Shown here: one piece after another, positions 1 through 11,119 of the stretch | Layout of the letters: each line of letters starts with the position of its first letter | Numbering within the stretch: position 1 is the stretch's first letter | Assembly (NCBI GenBank): GCA_001972305.1 | Contig: BDDD01000712.1 | Location: 1 to 64,000, forward strand | Length of the DNA: 64,000 nt | Source of the DNA: Cephalotus follicularis | Lineage: Eukaryota > Streptophyta > Magnoliopsida > Oxalidales > Cephalotaceae | Direction: 5' to 3' | The notes under the pieces: generated by a model | Databases searched by the model: none | What the model saw: only the letters and a program-made list of their open reading frames with translations | What the model was told of the DNA's origin: nothing | Translations under genes and position numbers: made by a program

Positions 1-137
1 ATTTCACATTATACATTAGCATTGATTAACTCAAAAGGAGTTTATCGATAAGAATTGTTTATGATTGACGGTAACTATTAAAAAACTATTTAAGGTGAAT
101 ATAAGATGGATCACAAAATATCAAAACGAGCATATAC

Positions 138-1274
138 CAGGAGGAGCATAACCGGTTGTTCCTCTTACTCCAATAAAGCTTGATTCATGTGTGCAGCATC
201 CTCGCCATGTTGTGAAAGGAATTTCGCTAACCCAAAATCACCTACATGTGCAGTCATTTCATCATCGAGAAGAATATTACTTGGTTTGAGGTCACAGTGA
301 ACTACTGGTGTTTCACAATGATGATGGATATATTGTAGTGCACAAGCAATATCAATAGCAATTGTAAGTCTTTGAAGAAAATCCAGATTCCTTGGTGCTT
401 CATCAACTTCATTTATTCCAACGGTTGGATGCAACCAGTCCTCCAAGCTCCCATTAACCATGTATTCATAAACCAAAGCCTTGAAATCATTGCCATGATA
501 ATCAACACTTGAGCATGCTGTCAGTACCTTGACAAGATTACGATGTCGAAGGGTTTTAAAAGCCTCGCATTCTGCCATGAAACTCCGGGAAGCTCCGTGA
601 CGCAAAAGGTTAAGCACTTTTACAGCAATAATAGTTCCCCTTTGTCAAGATTTCCTTTGTACACAGTCCCATTGCTACCAACACCAATCAAATTAGAGGA
701 AGAGAATCCACTCGATGGTTGTTCTGAATATTGATGATAGCAAGGTTGGTGCAACTTGATATATTTCCAGGAATTTCCCCACTAATTGAATTCTTGGTAA
801 GTGTAATGTTTCCAATCTACTCAAGTGACCAATCTCTGAAGGGATTTCCCCACTAAACGAATTATTGGCCAAGTATAATGTTTCCAATCTACGCAAGTGG
901 CCAATCTCTGAAGGGATTTCATCACTAAAGCTATTGTTATTGAGATTCAATAACCTTAGAAAGCTTAGATTGCCAATGTGAGGTGAGATGGAACCTGAGA
1001 GTTGTGAGGAGTTTAGCACCAACTTGGTGACCCTCAGGTGACGGCGACCACATGTAACACCATACCATTGACACAAATTGATGGTATCATTCCAGGAATT
1101 CAAAACCCCAAGTGGGTCTGTGGTTATTTTGGCTTTGAATTGAAGCAGAGCTAGTTGATCCGTGCCATTCCTATTAACGTTAACGTTAGAGGAGAATGAG
1201 CTAAACAACATGAGAAGAAGAAGAAGAATAGCATGGATCCGAAACAGACATAAATTTGTAGGAGACATCCTCAT
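138..1274 (-). pseudogene. LRR receptor-like kinase (LRR-XII, EFR/Xa21-like), internally deleted
   Basis: Read from 1274 downward, the start gives a signal peptide with a Leu-rich core, an LRRNT_2 cap (TDQLALLQFKAKI, then NLCQWYGVTC) and three plant-type LRRs (LNNNSFSDEIPSEIGHL and similar). A frameshift near 790-810 moves a fourth LRR (NSISGEIPGNISSC) to another frame. The sequence then jumps straight to a kinase N-lobe (glycine loop IGVGSNGTVYKG), so most LRRs, the transmembrane helix and the juxtamembrane part are missing. A one-base loss near 630 breaks the frame before AVKVLN. The kinase keeps [12 protein letters not shown] (a non-RD type catalytic loop, as in EFR/Xa21) and DFGLAKF. Another frameshift near 175 precedes [11 protein letters not shown], and a possible splice donor (CTG|GTATATG, 138/137) follows at the place where this family usually has an intron. 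The rest would lie outside the window. Family members are plasma-membrane immune receptors; this copy should make no functional one. Confidence 0.88.
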
Positions 1275-2366
1275 GTTGACAAAACTTTGAAAGAAACTTT
1301 CGTGTGGTACTATTTAGCTGCTACTCTTATCATCATATACCCTATACTTATATGAGTTTTGATGACTGATCACATGCAGCTATAAAAGATCACACGCAGC
1401 TATAAAAGCTGATAACAGTTAAAGAACACAATTTATCTCACTATTTGGCTGTTTGAAAAAGTTAAAGAACTCTGTTTTTAAGTTTTTTGTGTTTTTTTAA
1501 AGTGTTTTAGCTCTTTTTTGTCTTTAAATTTTGAAGTGTTTTAGCTCTCTCTCTCTATATGTGTGTGTTTATATATTTTTTATCAGAAATAAATTATTAT
1601 AATATAATATGATATATAGTAAAGGTATTATGAGATTTATATTTAGATTACTATAATATTTTATGTTGAACCAAATATTGGAATAAAACATTCATGTGAA
1701 TCAACATTATTAAACTAAACAGAAATGTGAGAATGACATTTATAAAAATAAGATGTTTGAGAATGTGATTCCATTCTCATAAAAAATGTTATCCTATCCA
1801 AATGTACTTTACGTGTAAAAAAAAAAACTATTAACAGTAATTGTATATCAATTTTATTTTTTTTATTTCACTTATTAAATAGCATATGATATGTTATGCA
1901 TAGTTATATGTTACTAATAAAATTATTGACGTATAACATAACACTTAGATTATCGAATATCTTTTTATTTTAAAAAAATCTCTTAATATTATTATTCAAA
2001 CCAATTCTCTTTTATGAAAACTCCCATAAAAAAATATTTTTACTAAAAATATAAACCCTACAAACAATCATTTATTGATTCACCAGCATTGACTTTAAAG
2101 CACTTGAAGATGTTTGAACAGATGTTAAGAGGTTATAAGGTTGCAGATTGAGTATCAAATAAATTTAAAACTATCGTTAGAGATGATGTGTTATATATCG
2201 AGCGTATATCCAATAATATATAAAGGATGTATTATTTAACTAATAAAATTAAGTAAAATGAAGAGGTTTATACACGTTTAACGATGTTGTGATGATATGC
2301 TTGTATTCACTTTAGTTGCTAGTAAGGAGATCATATGTGTTATCGATATGAGTTTAGTAAAAGATA

Positions 2367-2612
2367 GATGATTTAAATTTCTACAGAGATAGAATCACTA
2401 AGACTTGGTAGTTACCCAAAAAGAAAAAAGAATGTTATTAAATGCACTTGACAGATAGGAAGAAAGATACAATGATAAATGGATGATTTAAATTTCTACA
2501 GAGATAGAATCACTAAGAGTTGGTAGTTCATGTAACTTACCCAAAAAGAAAAAAAAGAATGTTATTAAATGCATTTGAGCAGACAGGAAGAAAGATAAAA
2601 ATAAATTTGAGA
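2367..2612. repeat. Local tandem duplication, two diverged copies of ~115-130 bp
   Basis: A block starting GATGATTTAAATTTC at 2367 is repeated from 2482. Both copies share the ACAGAGATAGAATCACTAAG stretch, a lysine-codon-like A-rich run and GTTATTAAATGCA. Copy 2 carries a short insertion (TCATGTAACT) and other small changes. No coding potential is visible. Confidence 0.8.
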
Positions 2613-2693
2613 GAGCAGAAAAAGATACAATAAATTTGGATGGTGAATAAATTTGATTGTATCTATGCAAGTCTATATATTTACAATACAAAC

Positions 2694-3035
2694 ACCATCA
2701 ATGGCGTAGTAGTTGACTCCAAAATGCTCAATTATCTCAACCAAATCAAGTTAGAATCCCAAAGCTATTAAATGCATTATAATGTAATTTACAAAGTTAC
2801 ATGTCACATGTGTCTATTCACGTGATTTTTTTTTTAAAAAAAATTTCATTCTCTAACAAAATACAATGACCATCAATGGTGTAGTAGCTTACTGCAAAAT
2901 ACTCAGTTATCTCAACCAAATCAAGTTAGAATCCAAAGCCATGTAATGCATTTTAATGTAATTTACAAAGTTACATGTCACATGTGTAAATTCACGTTAT
3001 TTTTTTTAAAAAATTTTTTCATTCCGTAACAATTA
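2694..3035. repeat. Local tandem duplication, two copies of ~170 bp
   Basis: The segment starting ACCATCAATGG at 2694 recurs from 2869. Shared landmarks in the same order are TTATCTCAACCAAATCAAG, TAATTTACAAAGTTACATG and a poly-T tract after TTCACGT. It directly follows another local duplication, so this stretch has undergone repeated slippage or unequal exchange. Confidence 0.8.
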
Positions 3036-5420
3036 ATAAAGGAGTTCAATTAAGAAAAAGTTAAAATTGAAATGCGGTGGTGTTGTATTTATAGTAAACC
3101 CCCACATCTATTTCAATCCTATCACTCTTTCCCTACATTTTCTAGAAATGTCCACTCTGCCAACCAAACCCAAAACAACACAATTATCAATCTACCACAT
3201 TCTGTTTTTCTTGACAGCCAACAAAGAAAACAATTTCCGATTCGAGCCAATTAGAATTTAATAGCTGTCATTATGGCTGTTGAGGGTGTTGGGTGAAGAA
3301 TTAATGTCAGCATTATTACTTGCTAAATTGATTGACTACAATCATACGGTAATTTTTATCATTGAATTTGAAAGTGTGATATAAACCATATACCATAGGT
3401 ATAATAATAAACTCTTTTTCCAAATATTATGATTAATGCTATTAATTACCATAAATAATGTGATATCATAAATATATCATAATTGATTTTTAAAATATTA
3501 TTTATATTTTTTTAAGTACCGTGTTTTGAATTTTAATAAAATAAATATTAATGATATTTTAATAATTTATTTATAATAAATATACTTGTAATGTTACCCC
3601 ACTTCAAAATATTATCGGATTATTATTCGATCTCTACTCCTCTAGAAGGAGGATTAGATGCGGACAAGTGTAATAAATATTTAATTTTATAATATTGTGA
3701 TGCGTTCTGACTATTATAAAATGTATTCTGTACTTAGGGTGTGATTAGTTTGGTAATAAGTGTTGTGTTGTGTAGTGTTGTGATTGTCCTGATTAGGAGT
3801 GATAAAACGGGTAACGAATACGTGTTTGAATTCAGATCTATTGAGTTCGGATTCAACAAATATCGGATACAAAAGTATCGGTAATTAAACGGATACTTTT
3901 TTAAAAATCTTAATCCAACCTATTTTTTAAACGAGTAAACAAATTTTTTTTAAAAATCCTTAACAAAATTCTAAAATATAGTATAAAAAACAATTTTTTA
4001 TTTAAACTCATAAAATAAAACATAATACTCAAAATATATTATAGTACATAACAAAAAAAAAAAAAAACAATTTGAATTGGTTAAACCGGTAATGAGTTTG
4101 GATTCAACAAGTAACGAGTCTAATGAGTTTAGATTTAATAGGTAAAAAAACATCTGTATTTAGATGGATACTTTTTATTAATCCAAACTCATTTATTTAG
4201 ATATATTTCGTCGAATCAAACGGGTAAATACTCTTTTTTTTGGGTTCTAGCCGTGATTGAAAGTAGTGAGAATACAACGTGTTTAGTAAATAAATTTATA
4301 TAATAATATATGCATTTTTTTTAAATTACTACGTACAATAAGTCTTATATTCTTCTTTATTTATATATTATGAAGATTATAAGATTTTATATCTATAACC
4401 ATGAAAATAAAAATAAAAACTCTTTTTTTTCTTTCTAAAGCAAACAAAAAAAAAAACTAAAGATGACGTAATGACTAGTGATAGATTAATTATGCAATTT
4501 ATTGTGCGTTTTTTGTTTTGATATTTGTATCTTGTTTTATATCATATTGAAATTAGAGTTAATTATGGTGTTAATTAGCTTCTATATTAGATAGTTGTCT
4601 TGTTAGTATTCAAGTAATTGGAATTATAGATTGTGCGATATCTATAAAAATTAAATGAAAGAAAATGTTAGTTATTGAAGACAAATTCTACACTACTTGC
4701 AATTACTTGACCAGATGTAACATGTTTTTAGAAAAATATAGTACTTGTTATAAGAATTTAACCTTGTTTTTTTCGATTAATTAGATTCAATATAGGGGTT
4801 ACTTGTATGTTAAATTGATAAAAAATAGAGTAAATTTTACATTTTTATTATTATCATTAATTCTTGTAAATTTTAATTGAGAATTAAAGCTTGTATATTT
4901 ATTTTTTATTACATGAAACAACTAAAAATAATTTCAAGTATGATAATATGTATGAGAAATAAATAATATTGTAATAATAAAATAATAAAAAATTTAGAGA
5001 ATATGTATGAGAATATTGTAATAATAATATTGGTGATGGGATCATCAAACCATGATTTTAAGGGAGGGTTATTGTCTTTGCTTGTGTTCACGTTGCTCTT
5101 CCAACTTATTTATTAATACATGTACCATTAAATTCAAATGCAAACGTCATAAGGATCAAGGAAGCTGATATTTCGTACGATTTTACCATATACAAGCTAA
5201 AATTTTGTGGTTGTTTGATTGTTGATTTACACTATTTGTACCAAAGAAGGCGACAAAATCAAGGGATCAAATAAGGAAAGCAAAGCTACATTCTTCATGG
5301 CCTATATATGCAATATTTGAAAATTTTTACACTTGAACATGATGTGTTCAACTTAAAATGGGGACACTAAAACAAGGCAAGCATACTTTTAGAATTTCAG
5401 ATCGACTTTAGCGCCGTTTG
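3036..5420. other. AT-rich intergenic DNA, no gene seen
   Basis: Only short shadow ORFs occur here. The block around 3790-4240 has repeated short phrases (ACGGGTAA, GAGTTTGGATTCAACAA and close variants) that suggest an old non-autonomous transposon. I could not define its ends or target duplication. The interval 1275-2366, upstream of the receptor kinase, is likewise AT-rich with no gene. Confidence 0.5.
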
Positions 5421-5852
5421 GTATTGTGGTTGGGTTGCCCAAACTGTGTTTGGGGCCCAACCACACGTTAAAAAGTTGTTTGGTAAAGAAACTTAAAAAT
5501 GCGGTGAATAGAAAGTGATTTTAGGTTTTGTATTATGCGGCCGTGATTTTTGACTTTAACAAAAAAGACTGGTTGGCTCAAACACAATTAACGTTCGCTC
5601 TCTCTCACCTCTCAGCTCTCTCTCGCTCTCTCTCGCGATCTCAGGCTCTCTCTCTCGAATCTCTCTCTCGATCTCGATTGAAGAACAAAAAAGCGTTCAA
5701 TCTCTCTCTCGCTGCCGAGCAAATCCTTCTTCTTTCTCTCTCTCTATCCTTCTCCTTCTCTCACTGCCGAGTAAATCCTCCTTCTCTCCAGCAATCTAAA
5801 AACCAATAATTCCGTTTATAAAAAGATTTTCCCATTTTGTTGTCACTAGCGC

Positions 5853-5859
5853 TAGGGTT
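5853..5859 (+). promoter_or_regulatory. telo-box (TAGGGTT) in the RPS29 leader/promoter
   Basis: TAGGGTT lies about 40 bp upstream of the RPS29 start codon, after a CT-rich stretch (5597-5790). Telo-boxes and pyrimidine-rich leaders are well-known features of plant ribosomal protein genes. The transcription start itself cannot be placed from the sequence. Confidence 0.55.
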
Positions 5860-5896
5860 ATATATCTCCAAGATTTTGCAGAGCCGCAACGCAAAG

Positions 5897-7382
5897 ATGG
5901 GTCACTCAAACGTATGGAACTCGCATCCCAAGAACTATGGCCCTGGCACTCGCTCCTGGTCAGTGTTTCTTTCCTCTCTTTGTTCTACTTGTTATTTTTA
6001 ATATCAAATTTCAGATTTGATGATCATATTTATTGTTTTAAGATCTAACTTGAAGTATTATTTGCCTTATCTTGCATGCTACCTTTTTCTTGATTCTTGG
6101 TTTATAGTTGTTGCCCTTTTTTTACCATCTGTCATTACATGAGTTTTAATAATAAATGATTACTTATGTGTGGGAATTGTGGATACATTGATTTATGATG
6201 TCTATGTACACTCTATTTTGTTTTTTTGCATACATAAACAGTTTATGTAGTGTTGATTCAATGTTTTTGTTGCCCATTTGATTTTAAAATTGATATTTCA
6301 GACATTGTTAATAATGCTTTGTTTCTTCAACATTTTAACAAATTTCCTTTCATTTTTTCCCCTCTTATTGATTTGCTATAACTGGATATAATTCCCCTAA
6401 ATGGCGATTCGTTTATTTTGATGACATTTATGCTCCATCTTTTAAATGCTTTAAAGGGTTGTGAAGTCATTATGCACCAACGTCGTTCCTTCACTATTAT
6501 GGTCTAACACGGATTAACTGAAAGGGTAAATATTTTATGGAGCTATGTACTTGGTTCTAATAGCTGGTGGATGGCATTTCTAATATGCTCCTCTTGCATG
6601 TGTTCTCTTAGTTGGATTGTTCAAATATACCGATGCATAGGTATTTTTATGCATGCATCTTTGTATTTTCATTTTTCATGGCGTGTTGGAGGGCTACTGT
6701 TTAATACGGATCTGTGGGCTGGTGTATGTTAGATGCAAATGCTATTTCAGATGTTTAAGTTTTATTAGTGATTGGTATTTGTCTTAGAGACGACTATTTT
6801 ACCTATCATTGTTTATTTATATTGACACTTACCTTTTCCTCTGTATATCAGCCGTGTTTGTACCCTCATGGGATAATCAGAAAGTATGGGCTCATGTGTT
6901 GCAGGCAGTGCTCCCGCAGCAATGCCAAGGAAATTGGCTTCATTAAGGTTTGTTTTTATATTTTTTAAGAATTTACTTCAGCATATTTCATATATTATTA
7001 CTATGTTGAGCATGGAAAGCGAAGATTAATTGAACGTCTTGCAGAGATTAAGTTCGTCTGCTATATTCTTTAGTTCATAGCTAATAATTATATGCATATT
7101 TTTAAACTTAACAGGGCTCCATAAAGAAAGTTTAAGAAGACTAGGGTGGAATTAGGGTGTCATTTTTTTAACACAAAAATCAGCATTTTAAGATCAATTT
7201 GGAATAATTTTTCATCGTCAGATTTTTTAAGAAATAATAAGAGTTGCCCAAAAAACTTGTCTGCATCTTATTACAACCATATTGTTGAACTAGATGAATA
7301 ATTTGGGTTTTCCATGTTCAGTGTTATGCTTAATATTCACTACTTATTGGCTCACATTATTGTTCTTTTACAGTACCGTTGA
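5897..7382 (+). pseudogene. RPS29: 40S ribosomal protein S29 (uS14), three exons, 4-base deletion
   Basis: Exon 1 (5897-5958) encodes [20 protein letters not shown] and ends at a GT donor. Exon 2 (6852-6947) follows a CAG acceptor and encodes CRVC, then in another frame [15 protein letters not shown] and [10 protein letters not shown]. Exon 3 (7374-7382) gives Tyr-Arg-stop. The joined exons total 167 bases, whereas the usual 56-residue protein plus stop needs 171. Right after CRVC four bases are missing (TGT-AC-CCT), so the unaltered frame hits TAA a few codons on. The usual CRQCF also reads CRQCS. In the family the four cysteines bind one zinc and the protein sits in the head of the small subunit near mRNA. 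Retained introns point to a duplicated gene copy, not a retrocopy. A sequencing error at the deletion is the main alternative. Confidence 0.85.
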
Positions 7383-8274
7383 AGGGAATAGGCCGTGATG
7401 TCAAGCTCCCAGGCAGTGGATGGAGCTTATTTAAAGAATTAGATTTCCTTTATATTTCTTAAATGATTTCCGTTTACCACCAGCCTGAACAGTTTCACCA
7501 TTTTGAACTTTATATGAACCATCCTTTTCTTCAAGATCATTTGTTTTCAAGATTTGTGTGTTTGTTGGTGTGTGCTGAACATCCAACTTTTTAATTAACC
7601 TTCTGAATTGGTTTCCTTTAGATCTTTTTAATGTCTTCATTAATTGTTTATGTGTGTGTGTGCCATGATGTGTGTGTGTGTGAGAGAGAGTATTCGATGA
7701 TGATTGATAAGAAGATTAATAATCGTTGTTGTTCCCTGCTGCGGATATTATGATTATTGCATCAGGTGCTTCTTAAGAGTCAAGATAGCTAATTCCTCCC
7801 ATAACAGGCTGATTCCTTCCATTACAAATGAACTCATACTGTGACACTATAAATTCCCAATAATGATTTTTATGTTTTCTGTGGTGTGTGGTGTGAATCA
7901 ATCTGAGAAAAGGTCTTTAGACTTAGAAGTTAGAACCATCTGGGAGCTGAAAAGTGGTTAAAGGTTAAATAGGTATCATCATGTCATATAATGTTGTCAA
8001 TTGGAATGGCAAAATAAAATCGTGTAATAATAAATGTTTGCGGTTTCATGCCTCTGCACATTTGATAGGTTAGTTGTCGCATAGATCTCTGCTACACAGT
8101 ATCCAGATATAGGAAAAATGTTTCCAGTGTTTCCTCCAAAACGACTACCCTCAACCATATATTTAAGTAGTACTTATCTTTATATATATCTTTTGGTTGG
8201 AGCACTATGCATGCAATCTTTGGGGTGTTTTTATTGAAAACAAATTTGTATGAGCATGTCATTCAAACATTCCG
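7383..8274. other. 3' flank of RPS29, nothing recognised
   Basis: The stretch probably holds the 3' untranslated region of the RPS29 copy and spacer DNA, with a GT/GA microsatellite near 7650-7690. The small ORFs on either strand have no features I recognise. Confidence 0.4.
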
Positions 8275-8795
8275 ATGGATCCTGAACTCATTCGACAACT
8301 AAGTCTACAAGCAATCAAAAACTTTCCTACAGAACTGATAGAAATGGTAGCAAACAGTGAGTCAGACTCATTGTCCCTCACACGCGTGAGGTATTGTGCC
8401 CCGTGGGATATACTACTTGGAAGGTTTCATAAATGAATGGTGGCAATGACTGGGGATGCCATGCATGTAATGGGTCCATTTCTAGGACAAGGTGGCTCTG
8501 CCATGTTGAGGATGCCATTGTTCTTGCCAGATGCTTAGTACATACCTTAAAACAAGTTGAATCAACAGTTGAGAGTGGAAGGCAAACCATCGTAATTAGT
8601 AAAGTTGGAGAAGCATTGGATCAATATGTCAAATAAAGGAGGATGAGATTGTTGCAGTTGTCTACACAAACTTATCTTGTTGGTTCACTAATCCAAACTT
8701 CATCATCTCTCGTGAAATTTGGATGTATTATTTTAATGATTTTTCTTTTTAACAACCCAATTGCTCATACTCGATATAATTGTGGCCAACTATGA
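8275..8795 (+). pseudogene. MO1-like FAD-dependent monooxygenase, 3' part
   Basis: From 8275 one frame gives DPELIRQLSLQAIKNFPTE, then LRYRAPWDILLG-like RVRYCAPWDILLGRFHK, a stop at 8434, and VTGDAMHVMGP-like MTGDAMHVMGPFLGQGG, the conserved GD...P motif that contacts FAD in group A aromatic-type hydroxylases. A one-base shift near 8510 moves the reading frame to EDAIVLARCLVHTL and KVGEALDQYVK. A second stop follows at 8634, and a typical hydrophobic C-terminal tail ends at TGA 8793-8795. Only about the last 170 residues are present; the N-terminal FAD-binding part is not seen upstream. Plant relatives are called MO1 or salicylate-hydroxylase-like / zeaxanthin-epoxidase-like. Two stops and a frameshift make it non-functional. 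Confidence 0.8.
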
Positions 8796-9399
8796 TAATA
8801 TGTTGTAGTTTAGCTCGTATTAGGGGAGGCAATTGTGGTGGTACTGTAAAAGTTCAAACAGTTAAATTTAACACATTTGGCATGTGATAATAAAACCGAC
8901 ATGTTTAGAATGGCTTTCTCCGAATGTTCTGTCCTTAGTAAATAATAGGTTCATTTAAGAAATCTTTACATATGTATTGAAATAGAAAGTACAAACATTT
9001 TTATTATACATTTAAAAGATTTAATACAGTAAACAATAAAGTCTCCATAGCTTTGATATGTAGAGACATATATACATGGTAGGTAGCGTAATGAATATTT
9101 GTTTTGTTGATAAAAAAATCTAATTTATATATTTTTTAATCAATTTCTCCAATATAAAAAAATGATATGAATCCGTCTCTGACATAAATGATGTAAGTTG
9201 ATAAGAATTTTTATGAATTTTAATATTTGACAAAGAAAAGTAATAAATAATCTAAATTCACAATTTAAAGGACAAAAATTATGGATAATATGAATTTTAT
9301 TTAGGTTTGTTACCAATAACTAATCAAAATAAACATTTATAATTTCATGTCCATTTCAGTTATTTAAAATGTCCACAGCAGTTCCAAAAATATATTTAC

Positions 9400-9560
9400 C
9401 AAACACATATTCACTGCAGAAGCACTTTTATATTGAATTTACCAAACGCTTTCAGCTTCCTCACAGCGCTTTTGACAAAAGTACTTTTACTAAAAATACT
9501 TTTAAAAAGCACTTTTACGAAACACACAGCATTACCAAACAGACCTTCTGTTTCCATGTT
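9400..9560. mobile_element. Probable MITE remnant (TTACCAAAC / AGCACTTTT type)
   Basis: Repeated short words TTACCAAA, AAAGTACTTTTA, AGCACTTTTA and the closing ACCAAACAGACC resemble a common class of plant hAT-like MITE. I could not establish complete inverted ends or a target duplication. The neighbouring 8796-9400 is AT-rich with nothing recognisable. Confidence 0.35.
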
Positions 9561-9714
9561 GAAAGTCTAGTGATGCCATAAAAGTCCACAAGGCATGCTT
9601 TAAGGAGTTTTTGCCTCAAATATCACATTTTAAAAAACTTATTCCCACTCTACCATACTTTACAAACTATTTCCCACGTTATCACTCCAAACCTCAATTT
9701 TCACTCCAAACCTG

Positions 9715-10980
9715 CCATTTTTTTCTCTCCCTCTCTCTTCCATAATTTCTCTCTCCCTCTCACTTACTCTCTCTCTCTCTCTCTCTCGTTGTTTCTCCTC
9801 TCTCCCTCTTTTTTTTATCTCTCTCTCCCTCTTTTTACTTCTCTCCCACTGCATTATTTTTTTTCTCCCATTTTCTTCTCTCTCCCCCTTTTTCCTTCTC
9901 TCCCGTTCCATTCTTTTTTTTCCCCATTTTCTTCTCTCTCTCTGTGTCCTTCTCTCCCTTTTTTCCCCATTTTTTTCCCATTTTCTTCTCTCTCCTGCGT
10001 CTTCTCTCCCGTGTACCCGAGCTCTCCATCCTCTACATGCTTCCCGCATGTGTCCCGCATGTGTCGTCCTTTGCCGTGCATGCCAAGCTCTCCATCCTCT
10101 GCATGCTTCCCGAGCATGCAACGCATGCAAGCCTTCCTCTGCTATGAACGCCATGCTCCGTAAAGCACTTAGCTCTCTTCACCATGCGCCCTGGCGTCCG
10201 AGGACATGCATCTGAGGATACAATAGTGTAGTGTATTGTAGCTTCCTTGCATGTGAGCTCTCCTCTGCCATTCATGGCATATAGCGCCGAGGATGAACCT
10301 CTATGCGTCCTGACCATAGCATAATACTGAGCACTGTCCAGTGCATGCATCCCTTGTATGCCATGACGCCGACCCCATTATACCAAATTTTGTCTAGGCC
10401 AAATCCCTTGTGGCATGCATGCATGCATGCACTGGACAGAGAGTAAGTGAGAGGGATAGAAAAAAAAAGAGGGAGAGAGAAATTGCGGGAAAGATAGAGA
10501 GTAAGTGAGAGGGAGAGAAAAAAAAAGAGGGAGAGAGAAATTGCGGGAAAGATAGAGAGTAAGTGAGAGGGAGAGAAAAAAAAAGAGGGAGAGAGAGAAA
10601 TTGCGGGAGAGAGAGAGTAAGTGAGAGGGAGAGAAAAAAAAAAGGAAGAGAGAAATTGCGAGAGAGAGAGAGAGAGAGTAAGTGAGAGGGAGAGAAAAAA
10701 AAAGGGAAGAGAGAATTTGCGGGAGAGAGAGAAGACGCAGGAGAGAGAAGAAAATGGGAAAAAAATGGGGGAAAAAAAGGGAGAGAAGGACAGAGAGAGA
10801 GAGATGACAAAGGAGAGAGAAGAAAATGGGGAAAAAAAAGAATGGAACGGGAGAGAAGGAAAAAGAGGGAGAAAGAAGAAAATGGGAGAAAAAAAATAAT
10901 GCAGTGGGAGAGAAGTAAAAAGAGGGAGAGAGAGAGAGTAAGTGAGAGAGAGATAAAAAAAAGAGGGAGAGAGGAGAAAC

Positions 10981-11020
<40 letters not shown>

Positions 11021-11114
11021 AGTGAGAGAGAGATAGAAAAAAGAGGGAGAGAGGAGAGAGGGAGAGAGAGAGATACAAAAAAAGAGGGAGAGAGGAGAAA
11101 CAACGAGAGAGAGA
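9715..11114. repeat. Large CT/GA fold-back with long inverted arms
   Basis: The pyrimidine-rich arm (about 9770-10018) is the reverse complement of the purine-rich arm (about 10727-11095). Words match in inverted order through non-simple landmarks: CTGCGTCTTCTC with GAGAAGACGCAG, CCCGTTCCATTC with GAATGGAACGGG, CCACTGCATTATT with AATAATGCAGTGG, and CTCGTTGTTTCTCC with GGAGAAACAACGAG. The spacer is more GC-rich and has repeated GCATGC words. The right arm is cut off at 11119 by a gypsy LTR. ORFs here are low-complexity artefacts. It may be a fold-back transposon. Confidence 0.75.
10442..10735. repeat. 58-bp purine-rich tandem repeat, ~5 copies
   Basis: Units begin AGTAAGTGAGAGGGAGAG and contain GAGAAATTGCGGGA. 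Starts fall near 10442, 10500, 10557, 10616 and 10677. The repeat adjoins the right fold-back arm and has no counterpart of equal length in the left arm, so it may have expanded after the fold-back formed. Confidence 0.75.
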
Positions 11115-11119
11115 GTAAG

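Noticed and set aside
5407..5560. GCGCCGTTTGGTA start as a possible MITE before RPS29
   Set aside because: The word resembles MITE ends, but I found no matching inverted end or target duplication, and the CT-rich leader of RPS29 begins here.
7431..7640. 69-codon lysine-rich minus-strand ORF behind RPS29
   Set aside because: No recognisable family, no splice or promoter context, and it overlaps the probable 3' untranslated region.
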